Shown here in pieces: positions 1 through 7,169 of a stretch of DNA of 17,306 bases. Position 1 is the stretch's first letter; each line of letters opens with the position of its first letter. Below the pieces are notes generated by a model. The model saw only the letters and a list, made by a program, of their open reading frames with translations, searched no databases and was not told where the DNA came from. Source of the DNA: Desulfoprunum sp. (lineage in GTDB: Bacteria; Desulfobacterota; Desulfobulbia; Desulfobulbales; Desulfocapsaceae); the NCBI GenBank assembly GCA_030696435.1, contig JAUYSF010000450.1, forward strand, positions 1-17,306. Reading direction: 5' to 3'. The position numbers and the translations under genes are program-made.

Positions 1-741
1 TACCCCGGCAGTCAGGGCCTGGCCTTCGAACAGAGGCCAGAGATAGAAGCCGGCGGTGAAGCCCTGTTTTTCACAAAAAGAGGTGAGATGCCGCTTCAAG
101 GCCCCTTCCGGGAGTTCCCGGCAATCCCAGAGACGGCGTACCAAAGGCGGAAAAAGGAGCAGGACAAAAAAGAGAAACAGGACAAAAAAGGCCAGATCTC
201 CCCACTCGGAGGCCAGAAGCCTATGCAGCGCCGGCGAAGGAATAAGGGTCGCAAGATCATTCAGCAAAGACAGAACGACCCAGGGCAGGACGATCGGCAG
301 ATTGGCTTTGATATTGACGACAATGAAAGCAACCGCCGAATAGTTGCGACCGAAAACCCGCCGGTAATTACTCCTGCCGACCCGCCACATGAGGGCAAGA
401 TAGAGGAGAAAAAGCGACAGGCCAGAGACGTTGACAAAGGCCGGCAACCTGTTGCCAAAGGACAGAACTGCCAGATAATATTTGGCATCGCAGAGATACA
501 GAGTTGTCAGGAAAAAAACCAGTGCCACAATCGTCAGTTTTTTCTCGGCCTTGAAATAGCCAGCTGAAGTACAGGCCTCAGGATGCCTAAAATAATGGCG
601 AGCAATTCTATCAAATCCTGCAAGAAGCAGCAGAAAAGCAATGAGGGCTGCCCAACCGGGCAAAATCGGCGTTTCGGCCACGGTATTCATGCTGAAGAGA
701 AAAATGGCGACCAGAAAAATCAGCAGGTTTGTATAAATCAA
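1..741 (-). CDS. Multi-pass membrane protein, probable N-terminal half of an M48-like metalloprotease (partial)
   Basis: An open frame of 247 codons runs without a stop to the left edge, so the C-terminus is missing. I choose the TTG start at 741-739 because GAGGAG lies 6 nt upstream (753-748); the next in-frame ATG is 17 codons later and has no such site. The protein has about six hydrophobic segments, roughly residues 2-18, 29-46, 70-90, 102-120, 136-162 and 183-202. They are followed by a soluble start, RRLWDCRELPEGALKRHL, then a Cys-rich GF..GFYLWPLFEGQALTAGV stretch. In membrane-bound M48 (Ste24/HtpX-like) peptidases such a helical bundle precedes the zinc catalytic domain, and this linker resembles theirs. 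The HExxH motif would lie beyond the edge and is not seen, so the family call is an inference from architecture. A BlaR1-type sensor or other membrane protein remains possible. Confidence 0.6.
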   Translation of the reverse strand, partial: MIYTNLLIFLVAIFLFSMNTVAETPILPGWAALIAFLLLLAGFDRIARHYFRHPEACTSAGYFKAEKKLTIVALVFFLTTLYLCDAKYYLAVLSFGNRLPAFVNVSGLSLFLLYLALMWRVGRSNYRRVFGRNYSAVAFIVVNIKANLPIVLPWVVLSLLNDLATLIPSPALHRLLASEWGDLAFFVLFLFFVLLLFPPLVRRLWDCRELPEGALKRHLTSFCEKQGFTAGFYLWPLFEGQALTAGV

Positions 742-939
742 GGAACACTCCTCTTTTGAGAAACAGTTTAGCGGTACAAGCTCCAACTTTTGGAAAAAGG
801 TTGCCGAAAATCCGAAGTAAATATCATAGATCTTCTTCTGTTTTTTACCACTCCTCTCTTATCTCTCTCACGTAACGCCCAGGCCCGCGAGTCACTTGTC
901 AGGAAAATCCTGCTTTTGGGGCCAGGTTGTCTTTTTTTG

Positions 940-969
940 TTGACTTTTATCACCACCTCTTTTTATATA
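940..969 (+). promoter_or_regulatory. Probable sigma-70 promoter of the tRNA gene
   Basis: TTGACT at 940-945 is a good -35 box. TATATA at 964-969, 18 bp downstream, is a fair -10 box. Transcription would begin about 12 nt before the mature tRNA at 989. The rest of the 742-988 gap shows no convincing gene. Confidence 0.55.
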
Positions 970-988
970 GTAGGTTTCCTTGGCATAA

Positions 989-1065
989 GGGCGCATAGCT
1001 CAGCTGGCTAGAGCCACCGGCTCATAACCGGTCGGTCGTAGGTTCGAATCCTACTGCGCCCACCA
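989..1065 (+). tRNA. tRNA with CAT anticodon, probably elongator tRNA-Met
   Basis: A full cloverleaf can be folded by eye. The acceptor stem is GGGCGCA (989-995) with TGCGCCC (1055-1061), followed by discriminator A and an encoded CCA. The D stem is GCTC/GAGC. The anticodon stem is ACCGG/CCGGT around loop CTCATAA, with anticodon CAT at 1023-1025. The T stem is GTAGG/CCTAC around TTCGAAT. The first base pair is G-C and the anticodon stem lacks the three G-C pairs of initiators, so this is not the initiator tRNA. A tRNA-Ile read through lysidine at C34 shares the CAT anticodon and cannot be fully excluded by eye. Confidence 0.97.
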
Positions 1066-1201
1066 TATTTATGAATCTGACCAGAAACAACAGGTTCCTT
1101 GAGAAACCAAACTATTTTTTCTAAACATAGAGTGGAAGAGACCCTTCCTCTTCTTCATCAACGTCACATCCGGGAAGAAATCCCGGGTTCGGCGGAGTGA
1201 C
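1066..1201 (+). other. Structured tRNA trailer or candidate small RNA
   Basis: No gene is seen between the tRNA and the terminator at 1202. Two short hairpins can be drawn: GAAGAG (1135-1140) with CTCTTC (1148-1153), and CCGGGA (1170-1175) with TCCCGG (1181-1186) around AGAAA. With the terminator they form three hairpins in a row in a transcript that must begin at the tRNA promoter or within this stretch. It may simply be the 3' trailer removed when the tRNA is processed. I do not recognise an RNA family here. Confidence 0.3.
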
Positions 1202-1236
1202 AAAAAGGTACAACCCTCGGGGCTGTACCTTTTTTT
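1202..1236 (+). terminator. Rho-independent terminator after the tRNA
   Basis: AAAAAGGTACA (1202-1212) pairs perfectly with TGTACCTTTTT (1224-1234). A CCC/GGG pair tightens the loop, and the T-run continues to 1236. The site lies between the tRNA and the next gene and would end the tRNA transcript. Confidence 0.85.
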
Positions 1237-1268
1237 ATTGTATTGTTTGATATTATTAATATTTTTCT

Positions 1269-2087
1269 ATGTCACCGCAAATCAAGGATATCATTTTCAG
1301 CCTCAATTCTCACGCCCCCTTTAGTCTGGCTGAGCCATGGGATAACGTCGGCCTGCTATTGGGCGACGCAAGACGGCAGGTTTCTTCCCTGCTCATCGGA
1401 CTTGACCCCACCAGCGCCTTGATTGATGAGGCTATCGCCATCGGCGCCGATACCGTTATCACACATCACCCCTTGATATTTCAGCCAATCTCTGCAATCA
1501 ATACCGCCAGTCCCCTTGGCAGAACCCTCGAAAAAGCACTCCAGCACGGCATCAATATAATCGCCTGCCATACTAACCTCGACACTGCTGAAAATGGTGT
1601 CAGCGATGCCCTGGCCAAGGCCTTGGGCCTTGCCAATCTTACACCACTGATCATCAGCCCCAATGCAACCGATTCGGGCCATGGCATGGGCCGAATCGGC
1701 AACTACCCCGAAGGCATTCCTTCATCTGTCTTTCTGCACTATCTTCGTCAGGCCCTTGACCTTACTTCTTTTTATATCGTCGGCCCTCTGCCCGATATCA
1801 TCACTACCGTCGCCCTCTGTGGCGGAAGCGGATCAGATCTCGCAGCAATTGCCTATGAAAAAGGTGCCGATCTCTATCTTACCGCAGAGATAAAGCACCA
1901 TATTGCCCGCTGGGCCGAAGAACACGGTTTTTGCCTGATAGAGGGCACACATTATGCTACGGAACGGCCAGCAATTGGCCTTCTTGCCGATATTCTGCAG
2001 GCCGTGAAAATCTCAGCAAACTGGGATATCCTGATCACACAGACACAGACTGAGCGTCATCCCTTTGTCTTGACCCATATTGAATGA
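1269..2087 (+). CDS. Nif3-like dinuclear metal-centre protein (YbgI family)
   Basis: The 272-residue product belongs to the Nif3/YbgI family, toroidal hexamers with two metal ions per subunit and still uncertain physiological role; some members are loosely annotated as GTP cyclohydrolase I type 2. The family hallmarks are visible: SLAEPWDNVGLLLGD near residue 20, THHPLIF near residue 65, CHTNLDTAENGVSDALA near residue 100, an AEIKHH segment near residue 215 and GTHYATERPA near residue 232; their His, Asp and Glu supply the metal ligands. The length fits the short form without the large inserted domain. The ATG at 1269 is the only sensible start, because the family's N-terminus begins just there, yet it has no clear ribosome-binding site and stands only 32 nt beyond the tRNA terminator. 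The mRNA may have a very short leader. The zinc-ribbon gene follows after 37 nt, suggesting co-transcription. Confidence 0.92.
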   Translation: MSPQIKDIIFSLNSHAPFSLAEPWDNVGLLLGDARRQVSSLLIGLDPTSALIDEAIAIGADTVITHHPLIFQPISAINTASPLGRTLEKALQHGINIIACHTNLDTAENGVSDALAKALGLANLTPLIISPNATDSGHGMGRIGNYPEGIPSSVFLHYLRQALDLTSFYIVGPLPDIITTVALCGGSGSDLAAIAYEKGADLYLTAEIKHHIARWAEEHGFCLIEGTHYATERPAIGLLADILQAVKISANWDILITQTQTERHPFVLTHIE

Positions 2088-2124
2088 ACGACACAATCGC
2101 AACCACTTACACAGGAGAATTGTC

Positions 2125-2841
2125 TTGAACGATCATATTGACCAGCTTATTTCCCTCCAGAGTATCGATCTGGAAATTGACAAGATCGAAAACGAAATCA
2201 TGGCAGAACAAAATGCCCTCGACCAGCGTATTACCGCCATGGCCGACAAAGATACCCTCATCAACAACATTCTTGAGCAGATCAACCTCCTTGAAAAAGA
2301 GCGCCGCTCTCTTGAAGCAGAGGTTGCAGACAAGATCGGCCATGTCAAAGACCGACAGTCGAAGATGATGCAGGTCCAAACCGGACGCGAGCAGACAGCA
2401 CTCCTTAAGGAGATTGAGGAAGGGAAGAAAAGCGCCAAAGAAAGCGAAGAAAAGATCGTCGCTCTGATGGAAGAGGTGGAAAAACTCGGCATCCAGGCGA
2501 CCGAAGAGAAAAACCTCCTGAAAGGGGAAAAGGAACTCGTCGCTGAGGAGACCGAAAAGGTGCGTGCTACCATCGAAAGCATCACTAAAGGGAAAAAAGA
2601 AAAAGATGCTCTGCGCCTACAGCAAGCCGAGGGAATGAAAGCAACCGTCCTACGGAAGTACACCACTCTCCGCGAACGCCGCAACGGTCTCGCTGTCGTC
2701 AATGTTGTCCAGGGTGTCTGCCAGGGTTGTTTCATGAGTATCCCCCCGCAGAAATACAACATGCTGCTCAAGGGAGACCAGATGTTTGACTGTCCTACCT
2801 GCCAGCGTATCATGTATTACCGACCAGGAAATACAGAATAA
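2125..2841 (+). CDS. Coiled-coil protein with C-terminal C4 zinc ribbon
   Basis: The product is about 238 residues. I set the start at TTG 2125 because AGGAGA (2113-2118) sits 6 nt upstream and the family's N-terminus (hydrophobic IDQLISLQSIDLEIDKIE) begins there. An in-frame ATG at 2080 overlaps the preceding gene and lacks such a site. Residues about 5-180 are highly charged heptad-like coiled coil rich in E and K. The end carries two Cys pairs, CQGC and CPTC, separated by about 23 residues, forming a C4 zinc ribbon. This matches the bacterial zinc-ribbon family formerly called DUF164, in which the ribbon may bind nucleic acid; the cellular role is not established. The gene often neighbours a Nif3-like gene and rnpB in deltaproteobacteria (general knowledge), as it does here. 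Confidence 0.9.
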   Translation: MNDHIDQLISLQSIDLEIDKIENEIMAEQNALDQRITAMADKDTLINNILEQINLLEKERRSLEAEVADKIGHVKDRQSKMMQVQTGREQTALLKEIEEGKKSAKESEEKIVALMEEVEKLGIQATEEKNLLKGEKELVAEETEKVRATIESITKGKKEKDALRLQQAEGMKATVLRKYTTLRERRNGLAVVNVVQGVCQGCFMSIPPQKYNMLLKGDQMFDCPTCQRIMYYRPGNTE

Positions 2842-2923
2842 ATCCGGGCACGAAGCAGTCAACGATGCAAAGAGTTCTCTTTTTTCCTTTTCTCTTTCCG
2901 ACTTTCCAACTACACTACTGACC

Positions 2924-3270
2924 GGAGCGGGTGCATGATCGCTCCGGTTTTTACCGGAGAGGAAAGTCCGAACTCTACAGGGCAGGATGGTTCGTAACAC
3001 GAACGCCGGGTGACCGGGGGAAAGTGCCACAGAAAACAAACCGCCCAAGTTATCGGGTAAGGGTGAAACGGCGAGGTAAGAGCTCACCGCTTCCGTGGTG
3101 ACACGGAAGGCAGGGTAAACCCCATCCAGAGCAAGACCAAATAGGGAGATGTTTGAGGGCGGCCCGTCCGAAATCTCCGGGTAGGTTGCAAGAGGTGTTG
3201 AGCGATCAACATCCCAGTGAAATGATCATGACCCTTTTCAGGGAACAGAATTCGGCTTATAGCCCGCTCC
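2924..3270 (+). ncRNA. rnpB: RNase P RNA, bacterial type A-like
   Basis: This is the catalytic RNA that trims tRNA 5' ends. The ends are set by helix P1, GGAGCGGG (2924-2931) with CCCGCTCC (3263-3270). P2 is seen as CATGATC (2934-2940) with GATCATG (about 3223-3229). The universally conserved core is present: GAGGAAAGTCCG near 2958-2969, the GGTAAGGGTGAAACGGCGAGGTAAGAG region near 3056-3082 and ACAGAATTCGGCTTATAG (3245-3262). The length of about 347 nt is typical. A TACACT box at 2911-2916 may be its -10 element, and a T-rich stretch follows at 3273-3282. The 109 nt from 3271 to the next gene show nothing else. Confidence 0.95.
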
Positions 3271-3379
3271 AATTTTTCTTTTCCAGGACAGCTTCTCCGT
3301 ATACCCAACGAGAATGTCTCTTGATACGTTTTGCCCGTCCTGCATTTTCCCTCTTGCACGTTAAAATTGGGCTTCGGCG

Positions 3380-4558
3380 ATGAACGCATCGGCTGCAGCC
3401 ATTATCCCCGCTGCCGGCAGCGGTTCCCGGATGAAGCTTGATCACCCCAAGCAGTTCCACATGCTGGCTGGATCGCCTCTTCTCATCCACACGGTTCGCG
3501 CATTTCTGCTCAATCCCAATATTGGCCGATGCATCGTTGTCGTCCCTGCTGACTGGCTTGAAACAACCCGCACACTTTTTGCCCAGTATGGTCTCGACCA
3601 GAAGACTCTTGCCATTACCGCCGGTGGTCGAAGAAGGCAGGATTCCGTCCAGGCCGGTCTCAAGCTCCTTGATGACTCCACCGATATTGTCCTCGTGCAT
3701 GACGGGGCCAGGCCACTAGTCAGTCAGGATCTCATCGACCGCTGTTATCAGGCAGCCAGGGAACACGGTGCAGCCATCGCCGCTGTCCCGGTCAAGGATA
3801 CCCTGAAAAAAGCCGGGACAGACCAGTATGTCGCGGCAACCATCGACCGTCACCGACTCTGGCAGGCCCAGACCCCACAGGCGGTTCAGCGCATTCTTCT
3901 CGAAAAGGCCTACAGGGAATCGGACGGAGAGGATGTTACCGACGAATCCTCTCTCCTCGAGCAGGCCGGTATCCCGGTTTTTCTTGTGGAGGGCTCGGAG
4001 ACAAACCTGAAAATCACGAGACCGGAAGATCTTCTTCTAGCGGAAAAAATCATGCAAAACGCGCATACTCCGCGAGTGCGGATCGGGCACGGTTTTGATG
4101 CCCACCGTTTCGCACCGGACAGGCCTCTTGTTTTGGGAGGTGTGAACATACCCCATTGCCTGGGTCTGGCCGGCCACTCAGACGCCGACGTCGTCACCCA
4201 TGCCCTCTGCGATGCTCTCCTCGGAGCCCTCGGGGCACGCGATATCGGCCACCACTTTCCCGACTCAGATAGCCGGTATTCCGGTATTTATTCTATCTTG
4301 CTTCTTGAAAAAGTGATGGCATATGTTGAAGAAAAAGAGTTTTCTCTCGGGAACGCTGATATCACCATAATATGTCAGGCACCTCGGTTGGCTCGCCATA
4401 TCCCCGCCATGCAGGAAATACTGGCAAAGGCCTGCCGGACAGACGTTGAATCGGTGAACATCAAGGCTACTACCACGGAAAAGATGGGTTATACCGGCCG
4501 CGAGGAGGGTATCAGCTGCCATGCAGTGGTCCTCCTTGAAAACCGGCACTACAACTGA
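3380..4558 (+). CDS. ispDF: Bifunctional IspD/IspF, MEP-pathway isoprenoid synthesis
   Basis: This 392-residue fusion carries out two non-consecutive steps of the methylerythritol phosphate pathway. The IspD part (about 1-228) adds CTP to MEP: it shows the nucleotide loop AAGSGSRM at 11-18, [11 protein letters not shown] at 84-94, VHDGARP at 106-112 and QTPQA at 164-168. The IspF part (about 232-390) closes the cyclodiphosphate ring: it has zinc ligands D240, H242 and H274, spaced exactly as D8, H10 and H42 of E. coli IspF, then [10 protein letters not shown] and a C-terminal [16 protein letters not shown]. Both active sites look intact. Such fusions are common in delta-, epsilon- and alphaproteobacteria. 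The ATG start fits the IspD N-terminus, but only a weak ribosome site is seen. The peptidase gene follows after 11 nt. Confidence 0.97.
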   Translation: MNASAAAIIPAAGSGSRMKLDHPKQFHMLAGSPLLIHTVRAFLLNPNIGRCIVVVPADWLETTRTLFAQYGLDQKTLAITAGGRRRQDSVQAGLKLLDDSTDIVLVHDGARPLVSQDLIDRCYQAAREHGAAIAAVPVKDTLKKAGTDQYVAATIDRHRLWQAQTPQAVQRILLEKAYRESDGEDVTDESSLLEQAGIPVFLVEGSETNLKITRPEDLLLAEKIMQNAHTPRVRIGHGFDAHRFAPDRPLVLGGVNIPHCLGLAGHSDADVVTHALCDALLGALGARDIGHHFPDSDSRYSGIYSILLLEKVMAYVEEKEFSLGNADITIICQAPRLARHIPAMQEILAKACRTDVESVNIKATTTEKMGYTGREEGISCHAVVLLENRHYN

Positions 4559-4569
4559 AGGACACGCAC

Positions 4570-5739
4570 ATGACTCCGAAGATTAACAGGCAACGCCTGA
4601 CCGCAACCTTTATTGAACTCTGCGAAATAAGCAGCCCTTCCCGCTATGAAAAGCCCGTGGCAGACTATCTCAGCCACTGCTTCAAGAAGCTAGGAGCCGA
4701 GGTTATCCATATTGATAACTCGGCCTCAAGCACCGGCTCGGACAGTGGCAATCTTTTGATACGTTTCAGGGGAAATGCAAGGAATACCGATGGTCTGTTC
4801 TTCTCGTGTCACATGGACACTGTCGAACCCGGGCAGGGTGTACAGGTGGTCCAGGAGGGCGACATCTTTACCAGCAAAGGCGCCACCATCCTCGGCGGTG
4901 ATGATAAATCCGGAATTGCCGCCCTCATCGAGTTGATGAGTATAGTAACAGAGACCGGAGTCGATATCCCTATGATCGAACTGATATTCACCACCTGTGA
5001 AGAAATCGGCCTTCTTGGCGCGAAACACCTGGATTACACCTGGCTGCAAACTAGGTATGGCTATGCCCTCGATTCCACCGGAATCGACAGAGTCATCACC
5101 GGTGCTCCTGCCGCCAATAAAATCAAAATTGAGGTGCATGGCATTGCCGCCCATGCCGGTCTCAATCCGGAGAAAGGGATCAACGCCTTCTGTCTGGCGG
5201 CCAAAGCCATCGCGGAGCTTCGACTTGGCAGACTTGATGAGCAGTCTACCGCCAACTTCGGTCTCATCAAAGGAGGGATCGCCACTAATATCGTACCAGA
5301 TCTCATCACCCTTGAAGGCGAAGTCCGCAGTCATTCGGCTCAAAAACTTGATGAATATACTAAGGAGATCGAAACAACCTTCCAGAAGACTATAGAAAAC
5401 TGGCGTAATCCCTTTCTCAACCAGGACGAAATTCCGTCGGTGGATATCATGATAGAGAAGGAATATCCTGCCATGTGTCTGCCTCAGTCCGCTCCAGTCC
5501 TTGAACGAATTCGCAGGGCGGGTACCCGTATCGGCAGAAACCTCGAATTTCTCGTCGCCGGCGGTGGCAGTGATGCAAATATCCTCTGCAGCTATGGCCT
5601 CCCGACGGCCATTGTCGCCACAGGGATGGATAAAGTGCATACCACCGATGAGCGCCTGAAGCTCAATGATTTGATCAGTCTCACTGAACTGCTCTATGCC
5701 CTCGTAACGGAATCGGGGCCTGAGAGTCCAGAGCAGTAA
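4570..5739 (+). CDS. M20 family metallopeptidase, PepT-like
   Basis: The 389-residue product is a cytosolic two-zinc aminopeptidase of family M20, closest in style to the tripeptidase T-like (YqjE) branch. Expected residues are in place: H81 with catalytic D83 in SCHMDTV, bridging D111 in GGDDKSG, E144 (general base) and E145 (ligand) in TTCEEIGLLG, D168 in ALDST, and H357 near the end. The middle region (about 180-290) is the dimerisation lid with VHGIAAHAGLNPEKG. No signal peptide is present. AAGGA at 4558-4562 lies 7 nt before the ATG and overlaps the ispDF stop, so the two are probably one transcript. The substrate is not determined; short peptides are likely. Its stop lies 6 nt from that of selD on the other strand. 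Confidence 0.92.
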   Translation: MTPKINRQRLTATFIELCEISSPSRYEKPVADYLSHCFKKLGAEVIHIDNSASSTGSDSGNLLIRFRGNARNTDGLFFSCHMDTVEPGQGVQVVQEGDIFTSKGATILGGDDKSGIAALIELMSIVTETGVDIPMIELIFTTCEEIGLLGAKHLDYTWLQTRYGYALDSTGIDRVITGAPAANKIKIEVHGIAAHAGLNPEKGINAFCLAAKAIAELRLGRLDEQSTANFGLIKGGIATNIVPDLITLEGEVRSHSAQKLDEYTKEIETTFQKTIENWRNPFLNQDEIPSVDIMIEKEYPAMCLPQSAPVLERIRRAGTRIGRNLEFLVAGGGSDANILCSYGLPTAIVATGMDKVHTTDERLKLNDLISLTELLYALVTESGPESPEQ

Positions 5740-5745
5740 CCGGTG

Positions 5746-6819
5746 TCAGACCAGTTCGATCATGCCCTTGTTGCCGTCGATAATCTCGCCAATGCTGGTA
5801 CAGGGCAGAGCATAGCCCCGCGCCAGCATCGTTTTATGTATCGCCTCTACCGCCTTCGGGGTTGCGGCAATCAGCAGACCGCCTGATGTCTGAGGATCGG
5901 CGATAAGCATCTCCATATCGGTTGGCACGTCTGAGCAACCCGCCAGCCACTGCTGGTAGTACTTCCGGTTAGCATGCGCCCCGCCCGGGATTATGCCCAT
6001 TTGCACAAATTCGGTCGCCCGATCCAATAGGGGAATCTTCTCCACGAAGAGCCTGGCCGATACACCCGAGGCCTCAGCCATCTCGTGCAGATGCCCGAGC
6101 AGACCAAAGCCCGTGATATCTGTACAAGCATGCACATCGTCTTCCATGCCCTGCTCAGAACGGACTGATTCAACTGCTTCTGCTGCAAGTTTGTTCAGGG
6201 TGATCATTACCTGGATGATCTGTTCTTCAACATCACTTCCAGCCATACCGCCTTTAATGGCCGTTGAGAGGATGCCTATGCCAAGAGGCTTGGTGAGAAA
6301 AAGGACATCCCCCGGACGGGCACCGGCATTCAGCAGAACTCTTTTCGGATGTACCAAGCCAGTGACGGACAGACCGTATTTCAGCTCCTGATCTTCGATG
6401 CTGTGCCCTCCCACCAGAAGGGCCCCTGCCTCTTGAATCTTATTGAGACCGCCCTGAATAATCTGGCGAAAAACCTCCTTCGCCATAGTCTTGACTGGGC
6501 AGGCAAGTATGTTCATGGCCAGCAGAGGCCTGCCTCCCATGGCATAGACATCGCTCAGGGCATTGGCGGCCGTGATCTGGCCGAAACTATAGGGATCATC
6601 GACTATCGGCGTAAAAAAATCCAATGTCTGGATCAGGGCCGTATCCTCATTGAGACGATACACTCCAGCATCATCCGAGGTTTCAGCGCCGACTATCAGA
6701 TTTACATCACGAGGCAACTCTATACCGCACAGTATCTGGCTCAGGTCCCCTGGGCCTAGTTTCGCCGCTCAACCGGCGGCTTTGACTGTTTTCGTCAGTT
6801 TTGTCTGATTTGTCGGCAT
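5746..6819 (-). CDS. selD: Selenophosphate synthetase containing selenocysteine (TGA read through)
   Basis: SelD makes selenophosphate from selenide and ATP, the selenium donor for selenocysteine tRNA. Starting at ATG 6819 the frame reads MPTNQTKLTKTVKAAG, then TGA (6769-6771), then AAKLGPGDLSQILCGIELP, and stays open to the TGA stop at 5746-5748, about 357 residues. The TGA falls at codon 17 and Lys at 20, the positions of the catalytic Cys17 and Lys20 in E. coli SelD, so it is read as selenocysteine. A gene call from TTG 6717 (323 residues) would remove the active site. Later motifs are normal: ETSDDAGVY, LDFFTPIVDDPYSFGQITAANALSDVYAMGG and ACTDITGFGLLGH. No strong ribosome site precedes 6819. 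The gene faces the peptidase gene with only 6 nt between stops. The host must also have selA, selB and selC. Confidence 0.95.
6738..6756 (-). promoter_or_regulatory. Candidate SECIS hairpin of selD
   Basis: Starting 12 nt after the selenocysteine codon, the coding strand can fold as GGC-C-CAGG-GGA-CCTG-A-GCC: a 4-bp upper stem, a C/A mismatch and a 3-bp lower stem around a GGA loop. Bacterial SECIS elements sit inside the gene just 3' of the UGA with an apical loop about 16-37 nt away, and this loop is about 21-23 nt away. Primary sequence is not conserved in the class, so the call rests on position and fold. Confidence 0.5.
6769..6771 (-). other. Selenocysteine codon (in-frame TGA) of selD
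   Basis: The plus strand reads TCA at these positions, TGA on the coding strand. It is flanked on both sides by SelD-family sequence in one frame: KAAG before it and AAKLGPGDL after it. A stop here would abolish the conserved N-terminal catalytic loop. Confidence 0.93.
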
Positions 6820-6987
6820 TGTCAGATTTGTTAGATTAATCATTTCTACTCAGCATGTTGTTAAAGCAGGATAATCACCTGCAATATGTTCTTCTTTTGG
6901 ATAATTGTCTCCGCTGATAACAAGCAATTAATGCCTAGCGCAAGCGCCACCAAGCAGGAGAAAAACTTGAGCCCTTTCTCTTTCTTG

Positions 6988-7014
6988 TTGAATTTCAGCA
7001 TAACATACTATAAA
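6988..7014 (+). promoter_or_regulatory. Possible promoter of the purF leader
   Basis: TTGAAT (6988-6993) and TATAAA (7009-7014) are separated by 15 bp; TTGTTG at 6985-6990 would give 18 bp. Transcription would begin near 7021, so the terminator hairpin at 7038 would fall in the purF leader. The rest of 6820-6987 shows one imperfect hairpin (about 6952-6990) and no gene. Confidence 0.3.
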
Positions 7015-7037
7015 CATTTTACATCGGATTGAGAAGG

Positions 7038-7080
7038 AAGGCACAAAGAGACCCCTAATTCTTTGTGCCTTTGCTTTTTT
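7038..7080 (+). terminator. Strong intrinsic terminator upstream of purF, possible attenuator
   Basis: AAGGCACAAAGA (7038-7049) pairs perfectly over 12 bp with TCTTTGTGCCTT (7060-7071). TGC and six T (7075-7080) follow, so it acts on plus-strand transcripts. No plus-strand gene lies upstream, because selD runs the other way. It therefore ends either a small RNA from 6820-7037 or an early purF transcript. I recognise no riboswitch core around it. Confidence 0.75.
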
Positions 7081-7169
7081 ATATATTGCCACCAACCCTA
7101 TAACTGTTCTTTTTTGCACATTACCCTTCTTCGATGATACACAAGAGAGACACCTCAAGGAAAGTTGCC

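Noticed and set aside
88..567. A 159-codon plus-strand frame at the left end
   Set aside because: Low-complexity, charged translation with repeated RRK/KKE; the opposite strand encodes a coherent membrane protein with a good ribosome site.
2133..2813. A 226-codon minus-strand frame
   Set aside because: Antisense to the zinc-ribbon coiled-coil gene; the Ser/Arg/Phe-rich translation is typical of the shadow of a Glu/Lys-rich coding strand.
3084..3389. Open frames on both strands across the RNase P RNA
   Set aside because: They overlap a well-conserved structural RNA and show no protein family features.
4726..5640. A 304-codon minus-strand frame
   Set aside because: Antisense to the peptidase gene, whose metal ligands are all in place; the translation has no recognisable domain.
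5746..6717. selD as a 323-residue protein starting at TTG 6717
   Set aside because: It lacks the catalytic N-terminal loop, which is encoded in the same frame upstream of an in-frame TGA.
6820..7037. A purine or other riboswitch before purF
   Set aside because: I could not find the conserved core of any riboswitch class I know; only the terminator hairpin is clear.
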